A DNA stretch of 64,000 nucleotides from Mantis religiosa (Eukaryota > Arthropoda > Insecta > Mantodea > Mantidae), in contig JAUKNK010000057.1 in assembly GCA_030765055.1 (NCBI GenBank), positions 2,240,001 through 2,304,000 of the forward strand, read 5' to 3'. Shown here piece by piece: positions 11,061 to 22,095 of the stretch. The notes beneath the pieces were generated by a model. It did no database searches. It had not been told where the DNA came from and was given only the letters and a program-made list of their open reading frames with translations. Within the stretch, counting starts at the first letter, position 1. Every line of letters begins with the position of its first letter. A program made the translations under genes and the position numbers.

Positions 11061-13128
11061 ACGAGCCCCTGGATAAACCTAAATAAGCTCCTATGTAGTC
11101 CTAGATAAGCTCCTAGATAAACCTAGATAAGCTCCTATATAGTCCTAGATGAGCTCCTAGAAAAACCTAGATGAGCTCCTATAAAGTCCTAGATAAGATC
11201 CTAGATAAACATAGATGAGCTCCTATATAGTCCTAGATAAGCTCCTAGATAAACCTAGATAAGCTCCTAGATAAACCTAGATAAGCTCCTATATAGTCCT
11301 AGATAAGCTCCTAGATAAACCTAGATAAGCTCCTAGATAGTCCCAGATGAGCTCCTAGACAAACCTAGATCAGATCCTAGATAAACCTAGATGAGCTGCT
11401 AGATAGTCCTAGATGAGCTCCTAGATAATCCTAGATGAGCTCCTAGATAGTCCTAGACGAGCTCCTAGATAAAACTAGATGAGCTCCTAGATAGTCCTAG
11501 ACGAGCTCCTAGATCAACCTAGATGAGCTCCTAGATAGTCCTAGATGAGCTCCTAGATAAACCTAGATGAGCTCCTAGATAGTCCTAGACGAGCTCCTAG
11601 ATAGTCCTAGACGAGCTCCTATATAAACCTAGATGAGCTCCTAGATAGTCCTAGACGAGCTCCTATATCAACCTAGATGAGCTCCTAGATAGTCCTAGAT
11701 GAGCTCCTAGATAAACCTAGATGAGCTCGTGGATAGTCCTAGACGAGCTCGTGGATAGTCCTAGACGAGCTCCTAGATAGTCCTAGACGAGCTCCTAGAT
11801 AAACCTAGATGAGCTCCTAGATAGTCCTAGCCGAGCTCCTAGATCAACCTATATGAGCTCCTAGATAGTCCTAGACGAGCTCCTGGATAAACCTAGATGA
11901 GCTCCTAGATAGTCCTAGACGAGGTCCTAGATAAACCTAGATGAGCTCCTAGATAAACCTAGATGAGCTCCTAGATAGTCCTAGACGAGCTCCTAGATCA
12001 ACCTAGATGAGCTCCTAGATAGTCCTAGACGAGCTCCTGGATAAACCTAGATGAGCTCCTAGATAGTCCTAGACGAGCTCCTAGATCAACCTAGATGAGC
12101 TCCTAGATAAACCTAGATGAGCTCCTAGATAAACCTAGATGAGCTCCTAGATAGTCCTAGACGAGCTCCTAGATAAACCTAGATGAGCTCCTGGATAAAC
12201 CTAGATGAGCTCCTAGATAGTCCTCAACGAGCTCCTAGATAAACCTAGGTGAGATCCTAGATAGTCCTAGATGAGCTCCTAGATAAACCTAGATGAGCTC
12301 CTAGATAGTCCTAGACGAGCTCCTGGATAAACATAGATAAGCTCCTATATAGTCCTAGATAAGCTCCTATTTAAACCTAGATAAGCTCCTATATAGTCCT
12401 AGATGAGCTCCTAGAAAAACCTAGATGAGCTCCTATATAGTCCAAAATAAGCTCCTAGATAAACATAGATGAGCTCCTATATAGTCCTAGATAAGCTCCT
12501 AGATAAACCTAGATAAGCTCCTATATAGTCCTAGATAAGCTCCTAGATAAACATAGATAAGCTCCTAGATAGTCCCAGATGAGCTCCTAGACAACCCTAG
12601 ATCAGATCCTAGATAAACCTAGATGAGCTGCTAGATAGGCTCAGATGAGCTCCTAGATAAACCTAGATGAGCTCCTAGATAATCCTAGATGAGTTCCTAG
12701 ATATTCCTGGATTAGCTCCTAGATAAACCGAGATGAGCTCCTAGATAGTCCTAGATGAGCTCCTAGATAATCCTAGACGAGCTCCTAGATAATCCTAGAT
12801 GAGCTCTTAGATAATCCTAGACGAGCTCCTGGATAAACCTAGATGAGCTCCTAGATAGTCCTAGACGAGCTCCTAGATCAACCTAGATGAGCTCCTAGAT
12901 AGTCCTAGACGAGCTCCTAGATAAACCTAGATGAGCTCCTAGATAGTCCTAGATGATCTCCTAGATAAACCTAGATGAGCTCCTAGATATTCCTAGATGA
13001 GCTCCTAGATAAACCTAGATGAGCTCCTAGATAGTCCTAGACGAGCTCCTAGATCAACCTAGATGAGCTCCTAGATAGTCCTAGATGAGATCCTAGATAA
13101 ACCTAGATGAGCTCCTAGATAGTCCTAG
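11061..13128. repeat. 1232- to 1254-bp higher-order repeat
   Basis: The module ACGAGC(C/T)CCTGGATAAAC starts at 11061 and 12315 (1254 bp = 57x22), and the marker TCCCAGATGAGCTCCTAGAC is at 11341 and 12573 (1232 bp = 56x22). The block is followed by a shorter relative beginning at about 13129. Confidence 0.75.
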
Positions 13129-14384
13129 TCGAGCTCCTGGATAAACCTAGATAAGCTCCTATATAGTCCTAGATAAGCTCCTAGATAAACCTAGATAATC
13201 TCCTATATAGTCCTAGATGAGCTCCTAGAAAAACCTAGATGAGCTCCTATGTAGTCCTAGATAAGCTCCTAGATAAACCTAGATAAGCTCCTATATAGTC
13301 CTAGATAAGCTCCTAGATAAACCTAGATGAGCTCCTATATAGTCCTAGATAAGCTCCTATATAAACCTAGATAAGGTCCTATATAGTCCTAGATAAGCTC
13401 CTAGATAAACCTAGATAAGCTCCTATATAGTCCTAGATAAGCTCGTATATAGTCCTAGATAACCTCCTAGATAGTCCTAGATGAGCTCCTGGATAAACCT
13501 AGATAAGCTCCTATATAGTCCTAGATAAGCTCTTAGAAAAACCTAGATGAGCTCCTATATAGTCCTAGATAAGCTCCTAGATAAACCTAGATGAGCTCCT
13601 ATATAGTCCTAGATAAGCTCCTAGACAAACCTAGATAAGCTCCTATATAGTCCTAGATAAGCTCCTAGATAAACCTAGATAAGCTCCTATATAGTCCTAG
13701 ATGAGCTCCTAGAAAAACCTAGATGAGCTCCTATATAGTCCTAGATAAGCTCCTAGATAAACATAGATGAGCTCCTATATAGTCCTAGATAAGCTCCTAG
13801 ATAAACCTAGATAAGCTCCTATATAGTCCTAGATAAGCTCATAGATAAACCTAGATAAGCTCCTGTATAGTCCTAGACGAGCTCCTAGATAATCCTAGAT
13901 GAGCTCCTAGTTAATCCTAGATGAGCTCCTAGATAATCCTAGACGAGCTCCTTGATAGTCCTAGAGGACCTCCTAGATAAACCTAGATGAGCTCCTAGAT
14001 AGTCCTAGACGAGCTCCTAGATCAACCTAGATGCGCTCCTAAATAGTCCTAGATGAGCTCCTTGATAAACCTAGATGAGCTCCTAGATAGTCCTAGATAG
14101 TCCCAGAGGAGCTCCCGGATAAACCTAGATAAGCTCCTATATAGTCCTAGATAAGCTCCTAGATAAACCTAGATAATCTCCTATATAGTCCTAGATGAGC
14201 TCCTAGAAAAACCTAGATGAGCTCCTATATAGTCCTTGATAAGCTCCTAGATGAACCTAGATGAGCTCCTATATAGTCCTAGATAAGCTCCTAGATAAAC
14301 CTAGATAAGCTCCTATATAGTCCTAGATAAGCTCATAGATATACCTAGATAAGCTCCTATATAGTCCTAGATAAGCTCCTATAT

Positions 14385-15360
14385 AGTCCCAGACTATCTC
14401 CTAGATAGTCCTAGACAAATCCTAGACAAGTCCTAGACAAGTCCTAGACAGTCCTACACTATCTCCTAGATAGTCCTAGACCAATTCTAGAAAGTCCTAG
14501 ACAAATCCTAGACAAGTCCTAGACAAGTCCTAGATAGTCCTAGACTATCTCCTAGATAGTCTTAGACAAATCCTAGATAGTCCTAGACAAATCCTAGACA
14601 AGTCCTAGACAAGTCCTAGATAGTCCTAGACTATCTGCTAGATAGTCCTAGACTATCTCCTATATAGTCCTAGACAAATCCTAGATAGTCCTAAACAAAC
14701 TCCTTGATAGTCCTAGACTACTCCTAGATAGTCCTAGACTATCTCCTAGATAGTCCTAGACAAATCCAAAATAGTCCTAGACAAATCCTAGACAAGTCCT
14801 AGATAGTCCTAGACTATCTCCTAGTTAGTCCTAGACTATCTCCTAGATAGTGCTAGACAAATCCTCGATAGTCCTAGACAAGTCCTAGATAGTCCTAGAC
14901 TATCTCCTAGATAGTCCTAGACTATCCCCAAGAAAGTCCTAGACAAATCCTAGATAGTCCTAAACAAACTCCTAGATAGTCCTAGACTATCTCCTAGATA
15001 GTCCTAGACAAATCCTGAATAGTCCTAGACAAATCCTAGACAAGTCCTAGGTAGTCCTAGACTATCTCCTAGATAGTCCTAGACTATCTCCTAGATAGTG
15101 CTAGACAAATCCTCGATAGTCCTAGACAAGTCCTAGATAGTCCTAGACTATCTCCTAGATAGTCATAGACTATCCCCTAGATAGTCCTAGACAAATCCTA
15201 GATAGTCCTAAACAAAGTCCTAGATAGTCCTAGACTACTCCTAGATAGTCCTAGACAAATCCTAGATGGTCCTAGACAAATAATAGACAAGTCCTAGACA
15301 AGTCCTAATTAGTCCTAGACAAATCCTAGATAATCCTAGACAAAACCTAGACAAGTCCTA
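14385..15360. repeat. 11/22-bp palindrome-rich sub-array (copy 1, first)
   Basis: Monomers change here to 11-mers TCCTAGACAAG and TCCTAGACAAA mixed with 22-mers. Pairing of TAGATAGTCC with TAGACTATCT creates a perfect 19-nt inverted repeat, AGATAGTCCTAGACTATCT (8-bp stem, 3-nt loop), exact at 14532-14550 and at at least seven more places. The GAGCTC motif is absent. Equivalent positions are 39085-40060 in copy 2 and from 63847 in copy 3. Confidence 0.93.
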
Positions 15361-15904
15361 GATAAACCTAGATAAGCTCATATATAGTCCTAGATGAGCT
15401 CCTTAATAAACCTAGATAAGCTCATATATAGTCCTAGATGAAGTCCTAGATTAACCTAGATGAGCTCCTAGATAAACCTAGATAAGCTCATATATAGTCC
15501 TAGATGAGCTCCTAGATAAACCTAGATGAGCTCCTAGATAAACCTAGATGAGCTCCTAGATAAACCTAGATAAGCTCCTATATAGTCCTAGATGAGCTCC
15601 TAGATAAACCTAGATGAGCTCCTAGATATTCTTAAATGAGCTCCTAGATAAGCCGAGATAAGCTCCTAGATAAACCTAGATGAGCTCCTAGATAAACCTA
15701 GATGAGCTCCTAGATAAACCTAGATAAGCTCGTATATAGTCCTAGATAAGCTCATAGATAAACCTAGATAAGCTCCTATATAGTCCCAGATGAGCTCCTA
15801 GATAAACTTAGATAATCTCGTATATAGTCCTAGATGAGCTCCTAGATAAACCTAGATAATCTCGTATATAATCCTAGATAAGCTCCGATATAGTCCTAGA
15901 TGAG
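15361..15904. repeat. 22-bp satellite, AAGCTCATATATAG subtype (copy 1)
   Basis: About 25 monomers of the GATAAACCTAGATAAGCTC type, including an AGCTCATATATAGTCC and a CTCGTATATAGTCC variant seen mainly here and in 17461-18070. It ends at TAGATGAG, immediately before the GC-rich block. Confidence 0.9.
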
Positions 15905-16128
15905 AATGGTCATCTTCACCGTTACGATCCGTCGCACGGTTTAGGAGCTACGGCTCTGGCGGGAAAACGGCGTTGCCTTCGGGGGCTGATTTCTGGGCCG
16001 CGGTCGGGCGGACGGGGACCAAACTCGGTATTCCGTGGTTATATTACCTCCCCTAACAGGATCGGTGGTCAAAAACTTTATATCTATACCGCAAGCCCGT
16101 CACCGCCCCTATTTATGTCCTCCGCCAA
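15905..16128. repeat. GC-rich block embedded in the array, duplicate of the 18071 segment start
   Basis: Bases 15905-16102 match 18071-18268 with only a handful of differences (for example near 15974 and 16076) at an offset of 2166 bp. After 16102 the two diverge; here 26 unrelated bases (CCGCCCCTATTTATGTCC…) lead straight back into the array at 16129. The simplest reading is that a segment consisting of array plus the start of the GC-rich DNA was duplicated in tandem. It contains no gene. Confidence 0.9.
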
Positions 16129-17460
16129 CTCCTAGATAGTCCTAGACTAACTCCTAGATAGTCTAAGACTATCGCCTAGATAGTCCTAGACAAATCCTAG
16201 ATAGTCCCAGACAAATCTTAGAAAAGTCCTAGACAAGTCCTAGATAGTCCTAGACTAATTACTGGATAGACCTAGACTATCTCCTAGATAGTCCTAGACT
16301 ATCTCCTAGATAGTCCCAGACTATCTCCTAGATAGTCCTAGACAAATCCTAGACAAGTCCTAGACAAGTCCTAGACAGTCCTACACTATCTCCTAGATAG
16401 TCCTAGACCAATTCTAGAAAGTCCTAGACAAATCCTAGACAAGTCCTAGACAAGTCCTAGACAAGTCCTAGATAGTCCTAGACTATCTCCTAGATAGTCT
16501 TAGACAAATCCTAGATAGTCCTAGACAAATCCTAGACAAGTCCTAGACAAGTCCTAGATAGTCCTAGACTATCTCCTAGATAGTCCTAGACTATCTCCTA
16601 TATAGTCCTAGACAAATCCTAGATAGTCCTAAACAAACTCCTTGATAGTCCTAGACTACTCCTAGATAGTCCTAGACTATCTCCTAGATAGTCCTAGACA
16701 AATCCAAAATAGTCCTAGACAAATCCTAGACAAGTCCTAGATAGTCCTAGACTATCTCCTAGAGAGTCCTACACTATCTCCTAAATAGTGCTAGACAAAT
16801 CCTCGATAGTCCTAAACAAACTCCTAGATAGTCCTAGACTATCTCCTAGATAGTCCTAGACAAATCCTGAATAGTCCTAGACAAATCCTAGACAAGTCCT
16901 AGATAGTCCTAGACTATCTCCTAGTTAGTCCTAGACTATCTCCTAGATAGTGCTAGACAAATCCTCGATAGTCCTAGACAAGTCCTAGATAGTCCTAGAC
17001 TATCTCCTAGATAGTCCTAGACTATCCCCTAGAAAGTCCTAGACAAATCCTAGATAGTCCTAAACAAACTCCTAGATAGTCCTAGACTATCTCCTAGATA
17101 GTCCTAGACAAATCCTGAATAGTCCTAGACAAATCCTAGACAAGTCCTAGGTAGTCCTAGACTATCTCCTAGATAGTCCTAGACTATCTCCTAGATAGTG
17201 CTAGACAAATCCTCGATAGTCCTAGACAAGTCCTAGATAGTCCTAGACTATCTCCTAGATAGTCATAGACTATCCCCTAGATAGTCCTAGACAAATCCTA
17301 GATAGTCCTAAACAAAGTCCTAGATAGTCCTAGACTACTCCTAGATAGTCCTAGACAAATCCTAGATGGTCCTAGACAAATAATAGACAAGTCCTAGACA
17401 AGTCCTAATTAGTCCTAGACAAATCCTAGATAATCCTAGACAAATCCTAGACAAGTCCTA
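16129..17460. repeat. 11/22-bp palindrome-rich sub-array (copy 1, second)
   Basis: Second copy of 14385-15360. The marker AGTCCCAGACTATCTCC is at 14385 and 16312 (1927 bp apart), whereas the ends are 2166 bp apart, so this copy is about 239 bp longer through internal monomer gains around 16750-16990. It has the same 19-nt inverted repeat. Copy 2 equivalent: 40829-42160. Confidence 0.92.
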
Positions 17461-18070
17461 GATAAACCTAGATAAGCTCATATATAGTCCTAGATGAGCT
17501 CCTTAATAAACCTAGATAAGCTCATATATAGTCCTAGATGAGCTCCTAGATAAACCTAGATGAGCTCCTGGATAAACCTATATTAGCTCTTATATAGTCC
17601 TAGATGAGCTCCTAGATTAACCTAGATGAGCTCCTAGATAAACCTAGATAAGCTCATATATAGTCCTAGATGAGCTCCTAGATAAACCTAGATGAGCTCC
17701 TAGATAAACCTAGATGAGCTCCTAGATAAACCTAGATAAGCTCCTATATAGTCCTAGATGAGCTCCTAGATAAACCTAGATGAGCTCCTAGATAGTCTTA
17801 AATGAGCTCCTAGATAAGCCGAGATAAGCTCCTAGATAAACCTAGATGAGCTCCTAGATAAACCTAGATGAGCTCCTAGATAAACCTAGATAAGCTCGTA
17901 TATAGTCCTAGATAAGCTCATAGATAAACCTAGATAAGCTCCTATATAGTCCCAGATGAGCTCCTAGATAAACTTAGATAATCTCGTATATAGTCCTAGA
18001 TGAGCTCCTAGATAAACCTAGATAATCTCGTATATAATCCTAGATAAGCTCCGATATAGTCCTAGATGAG
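17461..18070. repeat. 22-bp satellite, AAGCTCATATATAG subtype (copy 1, second)
   Basis: Second copy of 15361-15904, ending with the same TAGATGAG junction into GC-rich DNA at 18071. Copy 2 (42161-42836) carries a 66-bp tandem duplication (three monomers) relative to this copy. Confidence 0.9.
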
Positions 18071-19679
18071 AATGGTCATCTTCACCGTTACGATCCGTCG
18101 CACGGTTTAGGAGCTACGGCTCTGGCGGGAAAACGGCGTTATCTTCGGGGGCTTATTTCTGGGCCGCGGTCGGGCGGACGGGGACCAAACTCGGTATTCC
18201 GTGGTTATATTACCTCCCCTAACAGGATCGGTGGTCAAAAACCTTATATCTATACCGCAAGCCCGTCATCCGAAGTACCGGACCTTTCCGCGGGTCGCGG
18301 TATCGAACCTAGTACCGCCGTAAGCTAATACGGCACTGGGGGTGATAGTACTCGACTAGAGGAAGAGTTTGACACCTCTCGCAAGTCTCTGCGGTCCTCG
18401 GTTCAAAAGTTAGGTAAAGTGTCTCAGACGGCGACACAAAGCCTAGGTATACTATACACGGGCGCTTAGAGGCGAAGTGGCTAAGTTCCCGAGACCGCTC
18501 TCGCGGCCGAACCGCTCGGACGACGACCACCAAAATCAGAAATCTTGTCAATCTCGACGAGCCCTACAAAAAAGATTATGTACACTTTTGCGATAGGACG
18601 CACCGTTTAAAAATTTATTTTACTCGAGCGGTTTTTCTGCGGGTTTGCCGAAGAGCGGGAAACGCCAAATTTCGCCGGGGGGCGTACTTCTGGATGCACT
18701 AAGACCTGCAACTGTCAAAAAGTCGACCGCGTAAACCCCAAATACCGTAAGCGGACACCTCCCGTTTGGGCTAGTTGCGCGTATCTCGCGTACGAGCCAA
18801 ACTCAGATTCCGGTACTAGAGTTAGGCGAGAACCTTCCTGCCGAGTTACAAGTCTTTGCTGATATTAGTGATAGAGATATTAATTATCAAAGGTCGTAAC
18901 GGTTATCGAACCGGGGACTCTAAACGCGGGGGCCGAATTGGACGAGACTCAGTACGCACGCTGTACTAGAAGCATGCTATTGGGATATGAAGTCAGATCT
19001 CTTATATCGGCAGCCATTTACTAGTTATAACAATCGTCTGGATAAAGTTCGGCAGCTTCCAGCGGTCACAAATGAGTTAGTTTGTTCTTCAAACTCGAAA
19101 GGCGAACCTTCACTGAGAATTACTAGAACATGTCGTGTTCAAACTGTCGAGAAAGCGACGAGAAAGTACACAAAAAATAGTGATTTGCGTAGGGGTCGAA
19201 CCAAGGGTCGGAGAGCAATGCCGCTTACTGCATCTTCTCGGGCTTTTTACGAGAAAGAGTTTGACACCTCGATCACGTTAATCGGACCAGCGGTTCGGGA
19301 GTTCTCGAATTTTGAAGGTTGCACGTTTTATTTTACGTATGAATATATTACGCAGTTGTACCCACCTGCCTAGGTCGGGGACCATTTTTGCGTAGGATAA
19401 TTCTGTTAATATCTCCCAAAGTTCTCGTCCGATCTGCACCAAACTTTGCACAGTGACTTATTTAATTAGTGGCTCGAAGCTATTAAGGTCTAAAAGTCTA
19501 AAAGCGGGTCAAAAGGGCCTAAACAGTTTTTTGCGTCTACAGGCCGAACCAAAGGTCCGCTCTCAAATCTGAAAAAAACATGTTAAAGCACCAATTAAGG
19601 GCTTTCATTTGATACCTGGTTCGAATATCTGCGACTAAGGACGGCGGAGCTAGGACCGACAACGTGAATGTCCCCGGCC

Positions 19680-20412
19680 ACGTCACTACTCACGCTACAT
19701 GACGCGAGAGAAAAGAAATTCATGCAAACTTCCGAGGCTTAGATCTCGCAAACTACTGGTGCAATCTGCACCAAACTCGGTATGCACACTAATTTCAACA
19801 CCTATTTTAATATGCACTAGTCAAAATTTGCACACGACGTCCAGAAATGGACGCAATCCTATGCCACCGTACTTGGGCGTCTAGACGCCGAACTAATGGA
19901 CGTACGTCAAAAACGAAAACATGTATGGCAAGCAGAGAAAGAGCACTTTCATTTGGTACCAAGTTTGACTTTCTAGGACAAAGATGCCCGGAGTAATTAG
20001 CCGAAAATCAGTAGCCGCTAAAATATACGAGCGAGCTGGGCTGTCTGGTGACGTCACTACTCACGCTACATGACGCGAGAGAAAAGAAATTCATGCAAAC
20101 TTCCGAGGCTTAGATCTCGCAAACTACTGGTGCAATCTGCACCAAACTCGGTATGCACACTAATTTCAACACCTATTTTAATATGCACTAGTCAAAATTT
20201 GCACACGACGTCCAGAAATGGACGCAATCCTATGCCACTGTACTTTGGCGTCTAGACGCCGAACTAATGGACGCAGGACAAAACTAAAAGCATGTATGGC
20301 AAGCTGGTAAAGAGCACTTTCATTTGGGACCAAGTTTGACTTTCTAGGTCAAAGATGTCCGGAGTAATTAGCCGAAAATCAGGAGCCGCTAAAATATACG
20401 TGCGAGCTGGGC
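19680..20412. repeat. 371-bp tandem duplication within the GC-rich segment (copy 1)
   Basis: Unit a is 19680-20050 and unit b is 20051-20412. Both begin ACGTCACTACTCACGCTACA and end at CGAGCTGGGC, with only scattered differences. The preceding DNA looks like an older third relative: GCTTTCATTTGATACC at 19601 against CACTTTCATTTGG at 19944 and 20315, and CACCAAACT at 19437 against 19769 and 20140, giving offsets of about 332-344 bp. Copy 2 equivalents: 44446-44816 and 44817-45178. Confidence 0.92.
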
Positions 20413-21157
20413 CGCCCGCCACCCCCCTCCCACCACCCCGGCGAGCTCCTTCGAGCACGGAGGAGAAACTTTTCCCCTCGCCCCCCGCCCGGCAACAATT
20501 CTTGCCGACAAAAAATATTTATAATTACCCGTATATTCGAAACTAAACAACGATTGCGCCCAAACCGCTAAGAGTTAAGGAACCAAACTTTGATAGATTC
20601 CTATTCTCACGCCAAAGTTTTTTTTGACGCTAGCCGCGTCTCGCTCGGTGCAGCCGTTCGGCCGATCGTGACTATTTTCGATTACCGAAAGTACAGTGCC
20701 CTGCGCGCACCGTTTGGAGTTAAGAAACCAAACTCGGTGCACGAACCCTACTCGAAAGGGGCTTTCTTTTGCACCAAGCCGGATCTCGATATCTGGCCTC
20801 TTTCCGGTTTTGCACTTAAATCTTTGGGGCTCCGTAACGCTCGAACCGAGGACCCTACGACCTCCAAACTCGCTGGGCGGCTACGCAACTACATCCTCTA
20901 CACAAAAGCTTATGTGACCCGAGGCCTCGCGACCCATACTTACGTAGCTATTCCATATTACCCGACCACGCCCTAACTAACCCCCTCTCGCTTACGGTTT
21001 AGCCAATCGCACCTCATATCCCAAAAGTAGGCGTCATTCTAAGACTTGCTGCCGAGTTTCGCTCCTCCCCGGCCGGCCGTTCCGGAGAAAATAAAGAAAA
21101 TATTTTGCTAAAATACGTTTTCCCGAACTCCCTCGCGGCCAAACTAATAGCACCAAA

Positions 21158-21412
21158 GTCACGAAAATCGGCGGACGGCCTCATACTAAGTTCTTCTAGA
21201 CGATATTAAAGTCTCGTCGCAGTTACTGTTGTACAAGTACACGAAAACTGCTTGGATATGTTTTATGCGAACCAAGGACTCCCGCCGTCAAACCAGTGAC
21301 GGCAGCAACTCGAAAATCGATAGACGGGCTCATACTAACCTCTTCTAGACGATATTTAAGTCTTGTCGCAGTTCCACTTATTAATGTTCACAAAAACGAC
21401 TTGAATATGTTT
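21158..21412. repeat. 149-bp diverged tandem repeat (copy 1)
   Basis: ACGAAAATCG at 21161 and TCGAAAATCG at 21310 start two alignable stretches sharing CTCATACTAA, TTCTTCTAGACGATAT, AAGTCT.GTCGCAGTT and a GGATATGTTT/GAATATGTTT end, clearly diverged from each other. The ACCAAACT cores upstream at 20582, 20727, 20863 and 21138 have spacings of 145 and 136 bp and then about twice 137, so a similar old period may underlie 20550-21410. Copy 2: 45924-46178. Confidence 0.75.
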
Positions 21413-22095
21413 CTCACCGGCGTCTTTTTGACATGGGCCCACGGGCACACTAAGAGCCTTACGCCAATGTCTAAAAGACAGAAACGAAGCCAAGACTCTC
21501 TTATACAAGCCTATATTAATTTGGATTCCATCCGTTAATTTACGTCTAAGAACGAAGCTTCCGAAAATGACATTTTTTGCCTCACGGCAAAATGCCGCTA
21601 ACGAAAAAAGCCGTAAACAACGCATCGAACTACGGCCTCTGGCGCTCAAACCAAACGCACCACTTGCTCCAAAACCTACTCAAATCTTCTTCACAATGTC
21701 TTCTTGTGGGAAAAATTATAAAACTTCCCAAAGGGGCCTTAGATTTTCGGCATTTAGCAATAGTTTTCACAACTGAAACTTGACATTTTTATGTCCTTTC
21801 TAACACCGTTTTTGCTTATTACTCACGAACCATTACAGATAGAGACATGATTCTTTCACCGATGGATTTGTCCTCACGAGATCTACATTTGGTTATAACA
21901 CCGTCACTCCGTAATTCATACCGCCGCCGCTAGGGGCGCTGAACGTTATGCGCGACGGTTTTCTCATCCTAGTGGCTACACCAATAACAGCTTTTGCACC
22001 AAAATCAATAGGATGTCTCATCGTAACGCCTTCTTATAGAATATGTTACAAAAGTTCACAAAGAAGCCCTAGTTCTTTGTCAACAAGCTGCTCTA

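Larger units (their letters stand above)
2970..14384. repeat. 22-bp satellite array with nested higher-order repeats (copy 1)
   Basis: About 520 head-to-tail monomers of 22 bp, each a 12-bp half (CCTAGATGAGCT or CCTAGACGAGCT) plus a 10-bp half (CCTAGATAAA or CCTAGATAGT). Most carry GAGCTC and two CTAG tetramers. Because 22 is not a multiple of three and CTAGAT or CTAGATAA supply stops, no frame stays open. Subtypes are regionally grouped: GAGCTC types dominate to about 11060, and a GATAAGCTCCTATATAGTCC type forms blocks starting near 11061, 12315, 13129 and 14107. The spacings between the first three are 1254 and 814 bp (57 and 37 monomers). Confidence 0.97.
18071..22080. other. GC-rich, CpG-rich non-array segment (copy 1)
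   Basis: About 4 kb of clearly higher GC and CpG content than both AT-rich spacers; the shift back to AT-rich DNA is gradual between about 21780 and 22090. No gene is recognised. Open frames of up to 128 codons (18987-19373 and 20590-20976, both plus) resemble no family I know, have no supporting context and are probably chance frames in stop-poor DNA. Diverged repeats run through it: a core ACCAAACT(CGG) recurs at 18184, 18796, 19438, 19770, 20141, 20582, 20727, 20863, 21138 and 21660. Between copies 1 and 2 the only difference I noticed is at 20627 (A versus G). Confidence 0.8.

Noticed and set aside
2970..18070. CRISPR array
   Set aside because: There are no unique spacers of constant length; monomers follow each other directly, and the context is not prokaryotic.
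18309..18551. 80-codon minus-strand frame, and the short frames at 19699, 20070, 20264, 20355, 20696, 21296, 21356, 21567 and 21577
   Set aside because: Overlapping frames in stop-poor GC-rich DNA; two are copies of the 371-bp repeat. No domain or context.
18071..22080. Ribosomal DNA or rDNA intergenic spacer
   Set aside because: I searched by eye for conserved rRNA motifs on both strands and saw none; GC-richness plus sub-repeats alone is not enough.
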